A stretch of DNA of 15,088 bases from RGIG1959 sp045540655 (lineage in GTDB: Bacteria > Bacillota > Clostridia > Oscillospirales > Acutalibacteraceae). The translations under genes and the position numbers were made by a program. The stretch covers positions 1 to 15,088 of the forward strand of contig JAZQHP010000125.1 in assembly GCA_045540655.1 (NCBI GenBank), given 5' to 3'. Positions within the stretch are counted from its first letter, which is position 1, and each line of letters starts with the position of its first letter. This document shows positions 7,713-15,002 of the stretch, in pieces. The notes under the pieces are model-generated. The model ran no database searches and had not been told where the DNA came from. It was given only the letters and a program-made list of their open reading frames with translations.

Positions 7713-8384
7713 ATGCCGCTGATTTCTTTACAACAGGTTTCCAAAACCTACCGTACCGCATCCACGGCGGTGGATGCACTTCACGATGTCTCGCTGGATA
7801 TCCGACGCGGCGAATGGGTCGCGATCGTGGGACGCTCCGGCTCGGGGAAATCGACGCTGATGAATATTCTCGGGTGTCTGGATCGTCCGTCGGTCGGACG
7901 GTATTTGCTCGACGGGCGGGATACGGCGACCCTGTCGCCGCAGGAGCTGTCGCGCATCCGCGGGCAGCATATCGGCTTTGTGTTTCAGAAGTTTCATCTG
8001 ATTCCCGAGCTGACCGCCCTCGAAAATGCGGAACTGCCGCTCTTGTACCGCGGGCTCGGTACGGCGGCGCGGCAACAGCTTGCCAAGGAGAGCTTGCGCC
8101 GCGTGGGGCTTGGCGACCGCCTGCATCATCGTCCGAGTGAGCTGTCGGGCGGTCAGCAACAGCGCGTGGCGACCGCCCGCGCCATTGCCGCGCACCCGCC
8201 GCTGATTCTGGCGGATGAGCCGACGGGCAACCTCGACAGCGAGTCGGGGGAGATCGTCATGGCGCTCATCCGTGAACTGCACGAGGACGGACACACGGTC
8301 GTGCTCATCACGCACGACGACGGCGTCGCGGCACAGGCGGAGCGGCGGGTATATATGAAGGACGGACAATTACAAGGAGGATGA
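7713..8384 (+). CDS. ABC transporter ATP-binding protein, MacB/LolD type, without a permease
   Basis: This 223-aa protein is a complete ABC nucleotide-binding domain. The Walker A motif GRSGSGKST is at residues 40-48 (Lys46), and the Q-loop is FVFQKFHLIPELTALEN. The signature LSGGQQQR starts at residue 144. Walker B is LILADEPTG with D168/E169, and the H-loop is LITHDD. The FVFQxFHLIPxLTALEN pattern and short length match the MacB/LolD/FtsE-like group, which normally works with a FtsX-type permease. No such gene is adjacent, so the partner must be elsewhere. ATG 7713 is chosen because GGAGGG (7699-7704) is 8 nt upstream; ATG 7686 is in frame but lacks such a site. The substrate is unknown. 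The stop lies immediately before tadA. Confidence 0.88.
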   Translation: MPLISLQQVSKTYRTASTAVDALHDVSLDIRRGEWVAIVGRSGSGKSTLMNILGCLDRPSVGRYLLDGRDTATLSPQELSRIRGQHIGFVFQKFHLIPELTALENAELPLLYRGLGTAARQQLAKESLRRVGLGDRLHHRPSELSGGQQQRVATARAIAAHPPLILADEPTGNLDSESGEIVMALIRELHEDGHTVVLITHDDGVAAQAERRVYMKDGQLQGG

Positions 8385-8389
8385 CCGCG

Positions 8390-8890
8390 TTGCACGAGGA
8401 ACAATATATGAACGAAGCGCTTGTGCTCGCCGCGCTTGCCGCCGATGAGGGCGAAGTGCCTGTCGGCGCGGTGATCGTGCGCGATGCCGACGGCATGGTG
8501 GTCGGTCGCGGACGAAATCGGCGCGAAACGGTGCGGCATGCGCTGTCCCATGCCGAAATCGAAGCGATTGACGAGGCGTGTCGTACGCTCGGCGGATGGC
8601 GCCTGTCCGGGTGTACGCTGTATGTGACGCTGGAACCGTGCCCCATGTGCGCGGGCGCGATCATCAATGCGCGGCTGGATCGGGTGGTGTTCGGCACGTC
8701 CGATCCGAAAGCGGGCTCGTGCGGCTCGCTGGTGAATCTGTTTGACCTGCCGTACAACCATCAACCGATGCTGACAAGCGGTGTGTGCCGCGAGGCATGC
8801 GCCGCGTTGCTGACATCGTTTTTCAAGAATCTCCGCGCACAGCGGCGCGAGCAAAAGCGCGAAGCGGCGGGAGAGCCGACCGTAGACTAA
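8390..8890 (+). CDS. tadA: tRNA-specific adenosine deaminase
   Basis: TadA deaminates adenosine-34 to inosine in the anticodon wobble position of tRNA-Arg(ACG). It is a zinc enzyme of the cytidine-deaminase fold. Counting from the TTG at 8390, the zinc and catalytic motif HAE has H54 and E56, and PCPMCAGA gives C84 and C87. GEVPVGAVIV, ARLDRVVFGTSDPKAG and GSLVNL are also typical. TTG 8390 lies 9 nt after AAGGAGG (8374-8380) and gives HEEQYMNEAL, which aligns with the usual TadA start. ATG 8381 abuts the ribosome binding site and is unlikely. ATG 8408 is a possible alternative. The C-terminal tail is charged (RREQKREAAGE). The gene follows the ABC ATPase stop by 5 nt. Confidence 0.93.
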   Translation: MHEEQYMNEALVLAALAADEGEVPVGAVIVRDADGMVVGRGRNRRETVRHALSHAEIEAIDEACRTLGGWRLSGCTLYVTLEPCPMCAGAIINARLDRVVFGTSDPKAGSCGSLVNLFDLPYNHQPMLTSGVCREACAALLTSFFKNLRAQRREQKREAAGEPTVD

Positions 8891-8904
8891 AAGGGAGTGT
8901 ACAT

Positions 8905-9855
8905 ATGAAAGACAAACAACCGTCTATGACCGCATGGGCACAAGGCTTTTTTGCGGAACTCAACAAGGTGATCGTCGGCAAGGAAGAGGTGCTGACCTTT
9001 GCGCTGGCGGCGATTCTCGCCAAGGGACATATTCTCATCGAGGACGTGCCCGGTGTCGGCAAAACCACCATGGCGCTTGGCTTTTCCAAGGCGCTGGATA
9101 TGGATTACGGTCGCGTGCAGTTTACGCCCGACGTGTTGCCGTCGGACGTGACGGGTTTTTCGGTGCTGGATCCCAAAACGGGCGAGATGCGCTATCAGCC
9201 GGGTGCGGTGCTGTGCAATCTGTTCCTGGCGGATGAGCTTAACCGCGCGACCTCGCGTACGCAGGCGGCATTGCTCGAAGCGATGGAGGAGGGACAGGTG
9301 ACGGTCGACGGTGTCAGCCATCCCCTGCCTGTGCCGTTTACGGTCATTGCCACGCAGAATCCGACGGGTGCGGCGGGCACGCAGATGCTCCCCGACAGCC
9401 AGATGGATCGCTTTACGGTGCGGCTGTCGATGGGTTATCCGTCGCCGTCGCAGGAGATCGCGATGGTGATGGACCGGCGCGAGCAAAATCCGCTGTCGGT
9501 GTTGCCGCGCGTGATGAACCGCGAGGAACTCGCGGCGTTGCAGGAGCAGGTCGCGCGGGTGCATGTGAGCGAAGAGGTGATCGCGTATATTGTCAAGCTG
9601 GTCACCGCCACCCGACAGGATGAGCGACTCACCCGCGGTGCTTCGCCGCGTGCGACACTTGCTCTTACCGCCATGTCGAAAGCGATGGCGGCGATGAAGG
9701 GACGCGACTATGTCGTGCCCGAAGATGTGTGCGAGGTGCTGACCGTGACGGTGGCGCATCGCTTGCTGTTGTCCGCCAAAGCGGAAGGACAGGGCATGAC
9801 GGCGGAAAACATCCTCGACGAACTGGCGCGAACCATCCCGGCGCCGAAGCCCTGA
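8905..9855 (+). CDS. MoxR family AAA+ ATPase
   Basis: This is a 316-aa MoxR-type AAA+ ATPase, a family thought to act as chaperones that assemble or activate partner proteins, often encoded beside DUF58 genes. Walker A is GVGKTT at residues 50-55. Walker B is LFLADELNR with D110/E111. RTQAALLEAMEEGQV follows, with the sensor-1 Asn152 in ATQNP and then GAAGTQMLPDSQMDRF. The C-terminal lid has GASPRATLAL and DYVVPEDV, all standard for MoxR. ATG 8905 is supported by AGGGAG (8892-8897) 7 nt upstream; the open frame reaches further into tadA but without such support. The DUF58 gene begins 4 nt after its stop. Confidence 0.93.
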   Translation: MKDKQPSMTAWAQGFFAELNKVIVGKEEVLTFALAAILAKGHILIEDVPGVGKTTMALGFSKALDMDYGRVQFTPDVLPSDVTGFSVLDPKTGEMRYQPGAVLCNLFLADELNRATSRTQAALLEAMEEGQVTVDGVSHPLPVPFTVIATQNPTGAAGTQMLPDSQMDRFTVRLSMGYPSPSQEIAMVMDRREQNPLSVLPRVMNREELAALQEQVARVHVSEEVIAYIVKLVTATRQDERLTRGASPRATLALTAMSKAMAAMKGRDYVVPEDVCEVLTVTVAHRLLLSAKAEGQGMTAENILDELARTIPAPKP

Positions 9856-9859
9856 TGCC

Positions 9860-10768
9860 ATGACGAAACAACAGATCGCGTATCTGCTGACGTTGCTTGG
9901 CAGTATCGTGTTTTACATTTTTTATCAGGAATGGGTATCCACCATTCTGCTGTGGGTGACGATCGGGTTGCCGTTTGTATCACTCGCGGTCAGTCTGCCG
10001 CGGATGTTGCGCGCCAAGATGACGGTGGACAGCCCGCTGTCGGTGGCGATGCACACCGAGGCGCAGGCGAAGCTGTGTTGCAGTGAGGAACTGCCGTTTC
10101 GCGGACAACTGATCCTGCGTCGCTGTGTGACGGGCGAGAGATGGCGCGGCAAACGGCAGACCCGTCTGCCGACCGACCACTGCGGTGCGCTGGAGGTGCT
10201 GTCGGGACGGGCGTTCGTTTACGATCGGCTCGGTTTGATTCCGATTCCCGTCAAGGTGCGCGGCAATCGCCGCACGCTGGTGCGCCCGCAACCGCTGGAA
10301 GCGCCGTTGCCCGCCGACGTGGAAAAAGCCGTGGCGGCATCGCTCGCTCCGAAACCGGGCGGCGGATTTTCGGAATACCATGAATTACGGGAATATCGAC
10401 CGGGCGACAGTCTGAGTCACATGCACTGGAAGATGACCGCCAAGGTCGGCAAGCCGATCCTGCGCGAGCCGATGCAACCGAGTATGCGCTGGCTTCTCGC
10501 GCTGGATATTGGCGGTACGGCGGTGCAGATGGACCGTAAGCTCGGGCAACTGCAGTATATTGCCGCGTATTTTCTCGATCATCATGTGCCGTTTGACATC
10601 GCCGCTCTCGGCGGTGACGGCGTGATCCACCTGCCGGTCACGCGGGAGGGGGATCTGTCCTTTGTGACGGATCGCCTGCTGTGTGCGTCGCCTGCTACGG
10701 GCGGCAGTATTCAGGATCATGAATTTGCAGCGCTTCATCGCCTGTATATCGGAGGTGACGAAGCATGA
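9860..10768 (+). CDS. DUF58 domain-containing membrane protein
   Basis: This 302-aa protein has two N-terminal hydrophobic segments at about residues 7-22 and 25-44, then a soluble region. The DUF58 signature is clear: EYHELREYRPGDSLSHMHWKMTAK, near residues 173-196, matches the family pattern REYxxGDxxxxIxWK. LALDIGG follows and resembles the first strand of the von Willebrand factor A-like fold often found after DUF58. The biochemical function is unknown; the usual partner is a MoxR ATPase, encoded here immediately upstream. No strong ribosome binding site precedes ATG 9860, which suggests translational coupling to moxR. Its TGA overlaps the next start (ATGA, 10765-10768). Confidence 0.88.
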   Translation: MTKQQIAYLLTLLGSIVFYIFYQEWVSTILLWVTIGLPFVSLAVSLPRMLRAKMTVDSPLSVAMHTEAQAKLCCSEELPFRGQLILRRCVTGERWRGKRQTRLPTDHCGALEVLSGRAFVYDRLGLIPIPVKVRGNRRTLVRPQPLEAPLPADVEKAVAASLAPKPGGGFSEYHELREYRPGDSLSHMHWKMTAKVGKPILREPMQPSMRWLLALDIGGTAVQMDRKLGQLQYIAAYFLDHHVPFDIAALGGDGVIHLPVTREGDLSFVTDRLLCASPATGGSIQDHEFAALHRLYIGGDEA

Positions 10769-12978
10769 AGACATCCATTTCCTTCGGGAATGTGCTGATG
10801 AGCGCCCTGCTCGGATGTGCTCTGGCATTGGGAGCGGTCGGCGGTTTCAGCAGTGGTTTTTCCGTGGCGGTCGCGTCGGTGTGGCTGTGGATCGCGGCAG
10901 CGATTGGTGCGGCCGTGCTCGGCACCGCCTGCGGTCGGGGACGGTATTCCTGGATTTTGCTTGCGGCGGCGTCGGTCGTCGGTACGGTGTTGCTCGTTGT
11001 GTTCGGCTCGTTTGTCAGTCACGGCATGGCGATTATCGACCGCGTCACGCTGGCGTATCAGGAGGCATACGGCTGGGAGCCGACCTCCTTCTTTGCCGAT
11101 CCGCTCTTTTTGAAAACACCCGGACAACCGATCGTGTGGCTCACGGCGGTGCTCGGTGCATGGCTGTCGTTTGCGTTTGCAAAAGGTGCTCAGCCGCTGA
11201 TCGTTATCGGCGTGTCAGCACTGCCCATTCTGCCGTGCCTGGTTGCCACGCATACACCGCCCGGCGGCGTATGGATGTTTTTGTGGGTGGTCGGTCTGGT
11301 GACCTATCTGCTGGCGGTCAGCGGCGCAAAACAGCGCCGCGCGCCGCGTGTGACACGCACGCTGACCGCTGCGGTGGCGGTGGTGGCGGCGACTGCCGTG
11401 CTCTTTTGTGTGTTCCCGTCGGACGGGGACTACGATCTCAAGCATGAGTGGCGTGATCACCTGTTGCACCGCATCGGCTTGCACAGCGGATCAGAGGATA
11501 ACATTCACTCGGCGTACAGCCGCTCCCCTGTGGAGGAGCTGGAGGAGGCGGGCTATCCCCGCAGTTCGCAGATGGTGATGAAACTGCTTGCCTCCAAGGA
11601 AACGGTCGTGTATGTCCGCGAGCAGGATTACAACCTGTATGACGGGGCACGCTGGAGCTCCGATCCCGAGCGTTACGATTCGTTGCGCAACGGCAACGAT
11701 GCCGACTGGTATCTGTCGGTGCAGACCCCCATCAACTATGCCCGTAAATTTGTGCCGTATTATCCCGCGTCGCGCGCGACGGCCGAAGGCGGCAACATCC
11801 GCAACATGAAACGCGACACGGAATACACCTGGAAGGTTGCGGAGCTTGACGAAAACTGGAAAGAACAGGTAGAGGCGATGGCGGCCAATACGCCCGCGTA
11901 TACGCCGCCGAGCGTCACGTACGAGCTACCCGAGGATTATCTGCCGTCGCTTGACGGGGATCTGTTTGTTCCTTACGAACGGAACGATTTTGCCATGATG
12001 CCGCCGTCGATTTACGGCCACGAACATTCGCACGAGATCACGGTTGCCCCGCAGTGGGAGATGTGGATCGAAGGGTATTACGATGAGTATCTCGCGCTGC
12101 CCGAAGCGACGGCTGCATGGGCGCAGACGGTTGTTGCGCCGCTCGTGGAGGACGGCATGACCTACACCAAAAAGGCGGATGCCGTTGCCGATTATGTCAA
12201 GGCACAGGCGGACTATGTGGAATATACCTATTCCGCGCCCGAGGAGGGCGAGGATTTTGCCCGCTGGTTTTTAGAGGACTATCAGAAGGGCTGTTGTGTC
12301 CACTTTGCGACGGCAACGGCGGTGTTGCTTCGCGCGGCAGGCGTGCCGACCCGCTATGTGACGGGCTATGCCCGCGAGGTGGAGCGCACCACGTGGACGG
12401 CGGTGCTGGAAAAGCATGCGCATGCGTGGGTGGAATATTATGAGCCGCTGATGGATCGGTGGGTGCGCCTGGAGGCGACCCCCGCCGCGGCACTCGGCCT
12501 TCCGACCGAGGAGACCGAGCCGACCGACGAAGCGGATACGACGACCACCACCGCCCCCTCGGATACTGAAACAACCGAAACTACGAAGCCGTCGGTGAGT
12601 GAGCCCGACCGTCCGCTTGTAACACTGCCGATCAAGGAGATCCTGCTGACAGCGGCAGGCATCGCGGCGGTGGTGATCGCGGTGGCGGGACAGCGTGCGA
12701 TCCGTTTGCGGGTGCGTCGTCGCCGAAGGGCGCGAAGCGATCCGAATACCCGTGCCCGCTTGCTGTGGCACGATGCCGGGCGGTTGGCGGCGGCATGCCG
12801 CGAGGATCCGCCCGAGCGGTTGTATGAGTTGGCGCAAAAGGCGGCGTTCAGTCGGGATACGCTCACGACCGATGAGCTTGCCTGCTTTGAAGCGTATAAT
12901 GCCGAAGCCGTGACACGCCTCAGACGTGCGTCATGGATCCGACGGATCTGGTTCCGTCTGGTGTTGGTACTGTATTAA
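10765..12978 (+). CDS. Membrane-anchored transglutaminase-like protein (TgpA-like layout)
   Basis: This 737-aa protein has roughly seven hydrophobic helices within residues 1-215, a large extracytoplasmic part, a transglutaminase-core domain (about 495-575), a Thr/Glu-rich linker (575-610), one more helix (about 624-646) and an Arg-rich cytoplasmic tail. That order matches TgpA-type proteins. The papain-like triad appears as Cys511 in KGCCVHFATATAVLLRAAG, His553 in HAHAWVEYY, and Glu570 in WVRLEATP where many relatives have Asp. Glu at this site also occurs in Firmicute homologues, so activity may be kept. The substrate is unknown; a wall-associated peptide or protein is a reasonable guess. 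It is coupled to the DUF58 gene by ATGA and forms the conserved MoxR-DUF58-transglutaminase trio. A terminator follows its stop. Confidence 0.87.
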   Translation: MKTSISFGNVLMSALLGCALALGAVGGFSSGFSVAVASVWLWIAAAIGAAVLGTACGRGRYSWILLAAASVVGTVLLVVFGSFVSHGMAIIDRVTLAYQEAYGWEPTSFFADPLFLKTPGQPIVWLTAVLGAWLSFAFAKGAQPLIVIGVSALPILPCLVATHTPPGGVWMFLWVVGLVTYLLAVSGAKQRRAPRVTRTLTAAVAVVAATAVLFCVFPSDGDYDLKHEWRDHLLHRIGLHSGSEDNIHSAYSRSPVEELEEAGYPRSSQMVMKLLASKETVVYVREQDYNLYDGARWSSDPERYDSLRNGNDADWYLSVQTPINYARKFVPYYPASRATAEGGNIRNMKRDTEYTWKVAELDENWKEQVEAMAANTPAYTPPSVTYELPEDYLPSLDGDLFVPYERNDFAMMPPSIYGHEHSHEITVAPQWEMWIEGYYDEYLALPEATAAWAQTVVAPLVEDGMTYTKKADAVADYVKAQADYVEYTYSAPEEGEDFARWFLEDYQKGCCVHFATATAVLLRAAGVPTRYVTGYAREVERTTWTAVLEKHAHAWVEYYEPLMDRWVRLEATPAAALGLPTEETEPTDEADTTTTTAPSDTETTETTKPSVSEPDRPLVTLPIKEILLTAAGIAAVVIAVAGQRAIRLRVRRRRRARSDPNTRARLLWHDAGRLAAACREDPPERLYELAQKAAFSRDTLTTDELACFEAYNAEAVTRLRRASWIRRIWFRLVLVLY

Positions 12979-12979
12979 G

Positions 12980-13021
12980 AATACGCTCCGACCGCCTTTT
13001 TTCAGGTTGTCGGAGCGTATT
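12980..13021 (+). terminator. Intrinsic terminator after the MoxR operon
   Basis: AATACGCTCCGAC (12980-12992) pairs perfectly with GTCGGAGCGTATT (13009-13021), a 13-bp stem around a 16-nt loop. It is followed by a T-rich run at 13021-13034. It begins 2 nt after the transglutaminase stop and separates it from the murQ promoter. Confidence 0.85.
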
Positions 13022-13047
13022 TGTTTGTGTTTTCGGGGCGATTCGAG

Positions 13048-13076
13048 TTGCGTTTACGACGCAGGTGTGGTATACT
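13048..13076 (+). promoter_or_regulatory. Predicted sigma-A promoter of murQ-murK
   Basis: TTGCGT (13048-13053) and TATACT (13071-13076) are 17 nt apart, with TG at 13068-13069 giving an extended -10. The 9-mer TGGTATACT is identical to that of the promoter at 1899-1927. It lies after the terminator and 22 nt before the murQ start, so the leader would be very short. The -35 match is weak beyond TTG. Confidence 0.55.
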
Positions 13077-13098
13077 GGGTCGCAAAGGGGGGAGCGTC

Positions 13099-14007
13099 AT
13101 GGCACATGAAGTAAACCGTCTGCCGACCGAACAGAACAATCCGCGGACCGTGACGATCGGGGACGCCGATCTGACGGCGGTGATGCGCATGATTCACGAG
13201 GAAGACCGCCGTGCGGTGGATGCTATGGAAGCGGCGTTGCCCTCTCTCGCCCAAGCCGCCGGCGAGATTGCCGCGCGGCTCGCACAAGGCGGACGCTTGT
13301 TTTATGTCGGAGCGGGCACGAGCGGTCGCATCGGCGTGCTGGACGCGGCGGAGCTCCCCGCGACCTACGGTGTGGAGCCGTCGCTCGTGACGGCGTTGGT
13401 GCCGGGCGGCTATGATACCTTGCCCGATGCACGCCTCGGGGATGAGGATGACCGCGCGGGTGCGGTTGCCGATCTGACGGCACAGCATTTGTCGGCGGCG
13501 GATGCGGTGGTCGGGATCGCCGCATCGGGACGCACGCCGTATACTCATGAAGCGTTGCGGTTTGCGACGCAGACGGGGGCGTACACCGTGGCGATCACGA
13601 ATGTGCCGCAGTCGTTGTTGTCGACGGCGGCGGTGCACAGCGTGGTGATCGAAACGGGACCTGAAGCGATTCAGGGCTCGACCCGCATGAAGGCGGGCAC
13701 CACGCAGAAGCTGGCGCTCAATATGCTGTCGACGGCGATTATGATCCGCCTCGGGAAGGTGTATCGCAACACGATGGTGGATATGACCGCGGTCAACGAT
13801 AAACTGCGTGTGCGTGCGACCCGCTTGCTGATGGATCTGACAGGCGCCGACCAAGCGCAGGCGGTCGCCGCGCTGACAGCGTGTGATTACCATGTAAAAA
13901 CGGCGGTGGCGATGATCCTGCTCGGATGCGATGCCGCCGCGGCCAGGAATCGTCTGGACGCGCACGGCGGACGGTTGCAGGACTGCCTGGACGACAAGGC
14001 GGACTGA
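13099..14007 (+). CDS. murQ: N-acetylmuramic acid 6-phosphate etherase
   Basis: MurQ cleaves the D-lactyl ether of MurNAc-6-phosphate to give GlcNAc-6-phosphate and D-lactate, a key step of cell-wall sugar recycling in the cytoplasm. The 302-aa protein has the SIS sugar-isomerase fold. LPTEQNNPRT is near the start. YVGAGTSGRIGVLDAAELP carries the catalytic-type Glu85, and a second acid is at Glu116. GIAASGRTPY and GSTRMKAGTTQKLALNMLST follow. The 31-residue spacing of the two acids equals that of E83 and E114 in the E. coli enzyme. ATG 13099 follows a GGGGGGAG ribosome binding site (13087-13094); in-frame upstream codons overlap the promoter and terminator and are rejected as starts. It is first of a two-gene operon with the kinase, 18 nt away. 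Confidence 0.96.
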   Translation: MAHEVNRLPTEQNNPRTVTIGDADLTAVMRMIHEEDRRAVDAMEAALPSLAQAAGEIAARLAQGGRLFYVGAGTSGRIGVLDAAELPATYGVEPSLVTALVPGGYDTLPDARLGDEDDRAGAVADLTAQHLSAADAVVGIAASGRTPYTHEALRFATQTGAYTVAITNVPQSLLSTAAVHSVVIETGPEAIQGSTRMKAGTTQKLALNMLSTAIMIRLGKVYRNTMVDMTAVNDKLRVRATRLLMDLTGADQAQAVAALTACDYHVKTAVAMILLGCDAAAARNRLDAHGGRLQDCLDDKAD

Positions 14008-14025
14008 AAAAGGAGGATTCTTTCG

Positions 14026-14943
14026 ATGAAATATTATATCGGTATTGACGGCGGCGGCAGTAAAACCCTGCTCCGCATGGCGGATGAACGCGGCACGGTC
14101 GTGTTTGAAGAACAGGGCGGCGGCAGTAATCCGTACACCGTCGCACCCGAAGAAGCCGAGCACCTGCTTCGCTCGCTCATCAGCAAAGCGCTTGCCGCGA
14201 TGCCGTCCGACGGCACGCTCGACGGCATCTGCATGGGAGCCGCGGGTGCGGATACCAAGGAGGACTATGACTTTTTCGACAGGGTGCTCCGCGAAGCGAG
14301 CGGGTGCGCCAATGTGCTGGCGGTCAACGACGGCTACGCATCGCTGTTCGCGACGCTCAAGGAGCAAGCGGGCGTGGTGGTCGCCTCGGGCACAGGCTCT
14401 ATCTGCTGGGGCAAAAACGCCGACGGCGAGGTGTGCCGCGTGGGCGGCTGGGGATATCTGTTCTCGGATGAGGGCAGTGGCTACAGCATGGTCGGTGACG
14501 CGATGAAGACGGTGGTGCGCACAATAGACGGACGCGCGAGCAAGGGATCGCTTCTGCTCGATCAGTTGATGGACGCGTTCGGCGTGGACACTCACGAGGA
14601 GCTGGTTAGCGAAATTTACCGATCGCCGTCTCCCCAACGCATTGCCGCGTATTTTCCGCTGGTCAGCAAAGCGGCGGCGGAGCACGATCCGCTCGCGATG
14701 GAAGTGGTGGACCGCGGTATGGAGGAGCTGGTGGAGCTGGTGGCTTCGACCGCCCGCCGCATCGGGATGTATCCTGTGTTCACAGTGGGCATGACGGGGT
14801 CGATTCTGACAAAGGTGGAGCTCACGCGTAACCTGTTCATGCAAAAGCTCGTCGAGCGCTTTCCAAAATGCACCATTGTCGAGGAACGTGCCGAGAATGT
14901 GGACGGCGCGCTTTACCTGGCGCAACATCACGCGTGCCGATAA
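14026..14943 (+). CDS. murK: BadF/BcrA-type sugar kinase, probable MurNAc/GlcNAc kinase
   Basis: This 305-aa kinase belongs to the ASKHA/BadF-BadG-BcrA group that includes N-acetylglucosamine kinases and the Clostridium MurNAc/GlcNAc kinase MurK. The first phosphate loop is YIGIDGGGSKT at residues 4-14. It is followed by GICMGAAGADT, the second phosphate loop ASGTGSICWG, then GGWGYLFSDEGSGYS, and an adenosine-site-like VFTVGMTGSIL near the end. Direct linkage to murQ (AAGGAGG at 14010-14016, 18-nt gap) makes MurNAc phosphorylation the likely role, supplying MurNAc-6-phosphate to MurQ. A pure GlcNAc kinase is the main alternative, so the gene symbol is less certain than the family. The TAA is at 14941-14943. 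Confidence 0.88.
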   Translation: MKYYIGIDGGGSKTLLRMADERGTVVFEEQGGGSNPYTVAPEEAEHLLRSLISKALAAMPSDGTLDGICMGAAGADTKEDYDFFDRVLREASGCANVLAVNDGYASLFATLKEQAGVVVASGTGSICWGKNADGEVCRVGGWGYLFSDEGSGYSMVGDAMKTVVRTIDGRASKGSLLLDQLMDAFGVDTHEELVSEIYRSPSPQRIAAYFPLVSKAAAEHDPLAMEVVDRGMEELVELVASTARRIGMYPVFTVGMTGSILTKVELTRNLFMQKLVERFPKCTIVEERAENVDGALYLAQHHACR

Positions 14944-14955
14944 CAACAGTCACAA

Positions 14956-14974
14956 CCTCCGGCTAAGCCGGAGG
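14956..14974. repeat. 8-bp hairpin just after the kinase gene
   Basis: CCTCCGGC (14956-14963) and GCCGGAGG (14967-14974) form a perfect 8-bp stem with a TAA loop. No T-run follows on the plus strand. On the minus strand it reads as a hairpin followed by TTGTGAC, a layout resembling the subterminal hairpin of IS200/IS605-type ends. It may instead help end transcription or protect the mRNA 3' end. Confidence 0.5.
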
Positions 14975-14983
14975 CTTGAATAA

Positions 14984-15002
14984 GCCCTAGAAGGGCGTTT
15001 TC
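14984..15002 (+). terminator. Possible weak terminator of murQ-murK
   Basis: GCCCT (14984-14988) and AGGGC (14992-14996) form a 5-bp stem with an AGA loop, followed by GTTTT. It could act together with the stronger hairpin at 14956-14974. The same AGGGCGT (14992-14998) can instead pair with ACGCCCT (15020-15026), so alternative folds exist. Confidence 0.25.

Noticed and set aside
8785..8904. N-terminal extension of the MoxR gene into tadA
   Set aside because: The ATG at 8905 has a good ribosome binding site and the extension has no MoxR-like sequence.
12535..12600. Thr/Glu codon-rich tract in the transglutaminase-like gene as a possible DNA repeat
   Set aside because: The codons are irregular and in frame; it is best read as a low-complexity extracytoplasmic linker before the last membrane helix, not a tandem repeat.
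13054..14946. A 630-codon open frame on the minus strand opposite murQ and murK
   Set aside because: It lies wholly antisense to two well-recognised genes, has a low-complexity His/Arg-rich translation, and is explained by the GC-rich third codon positions of the real genes.
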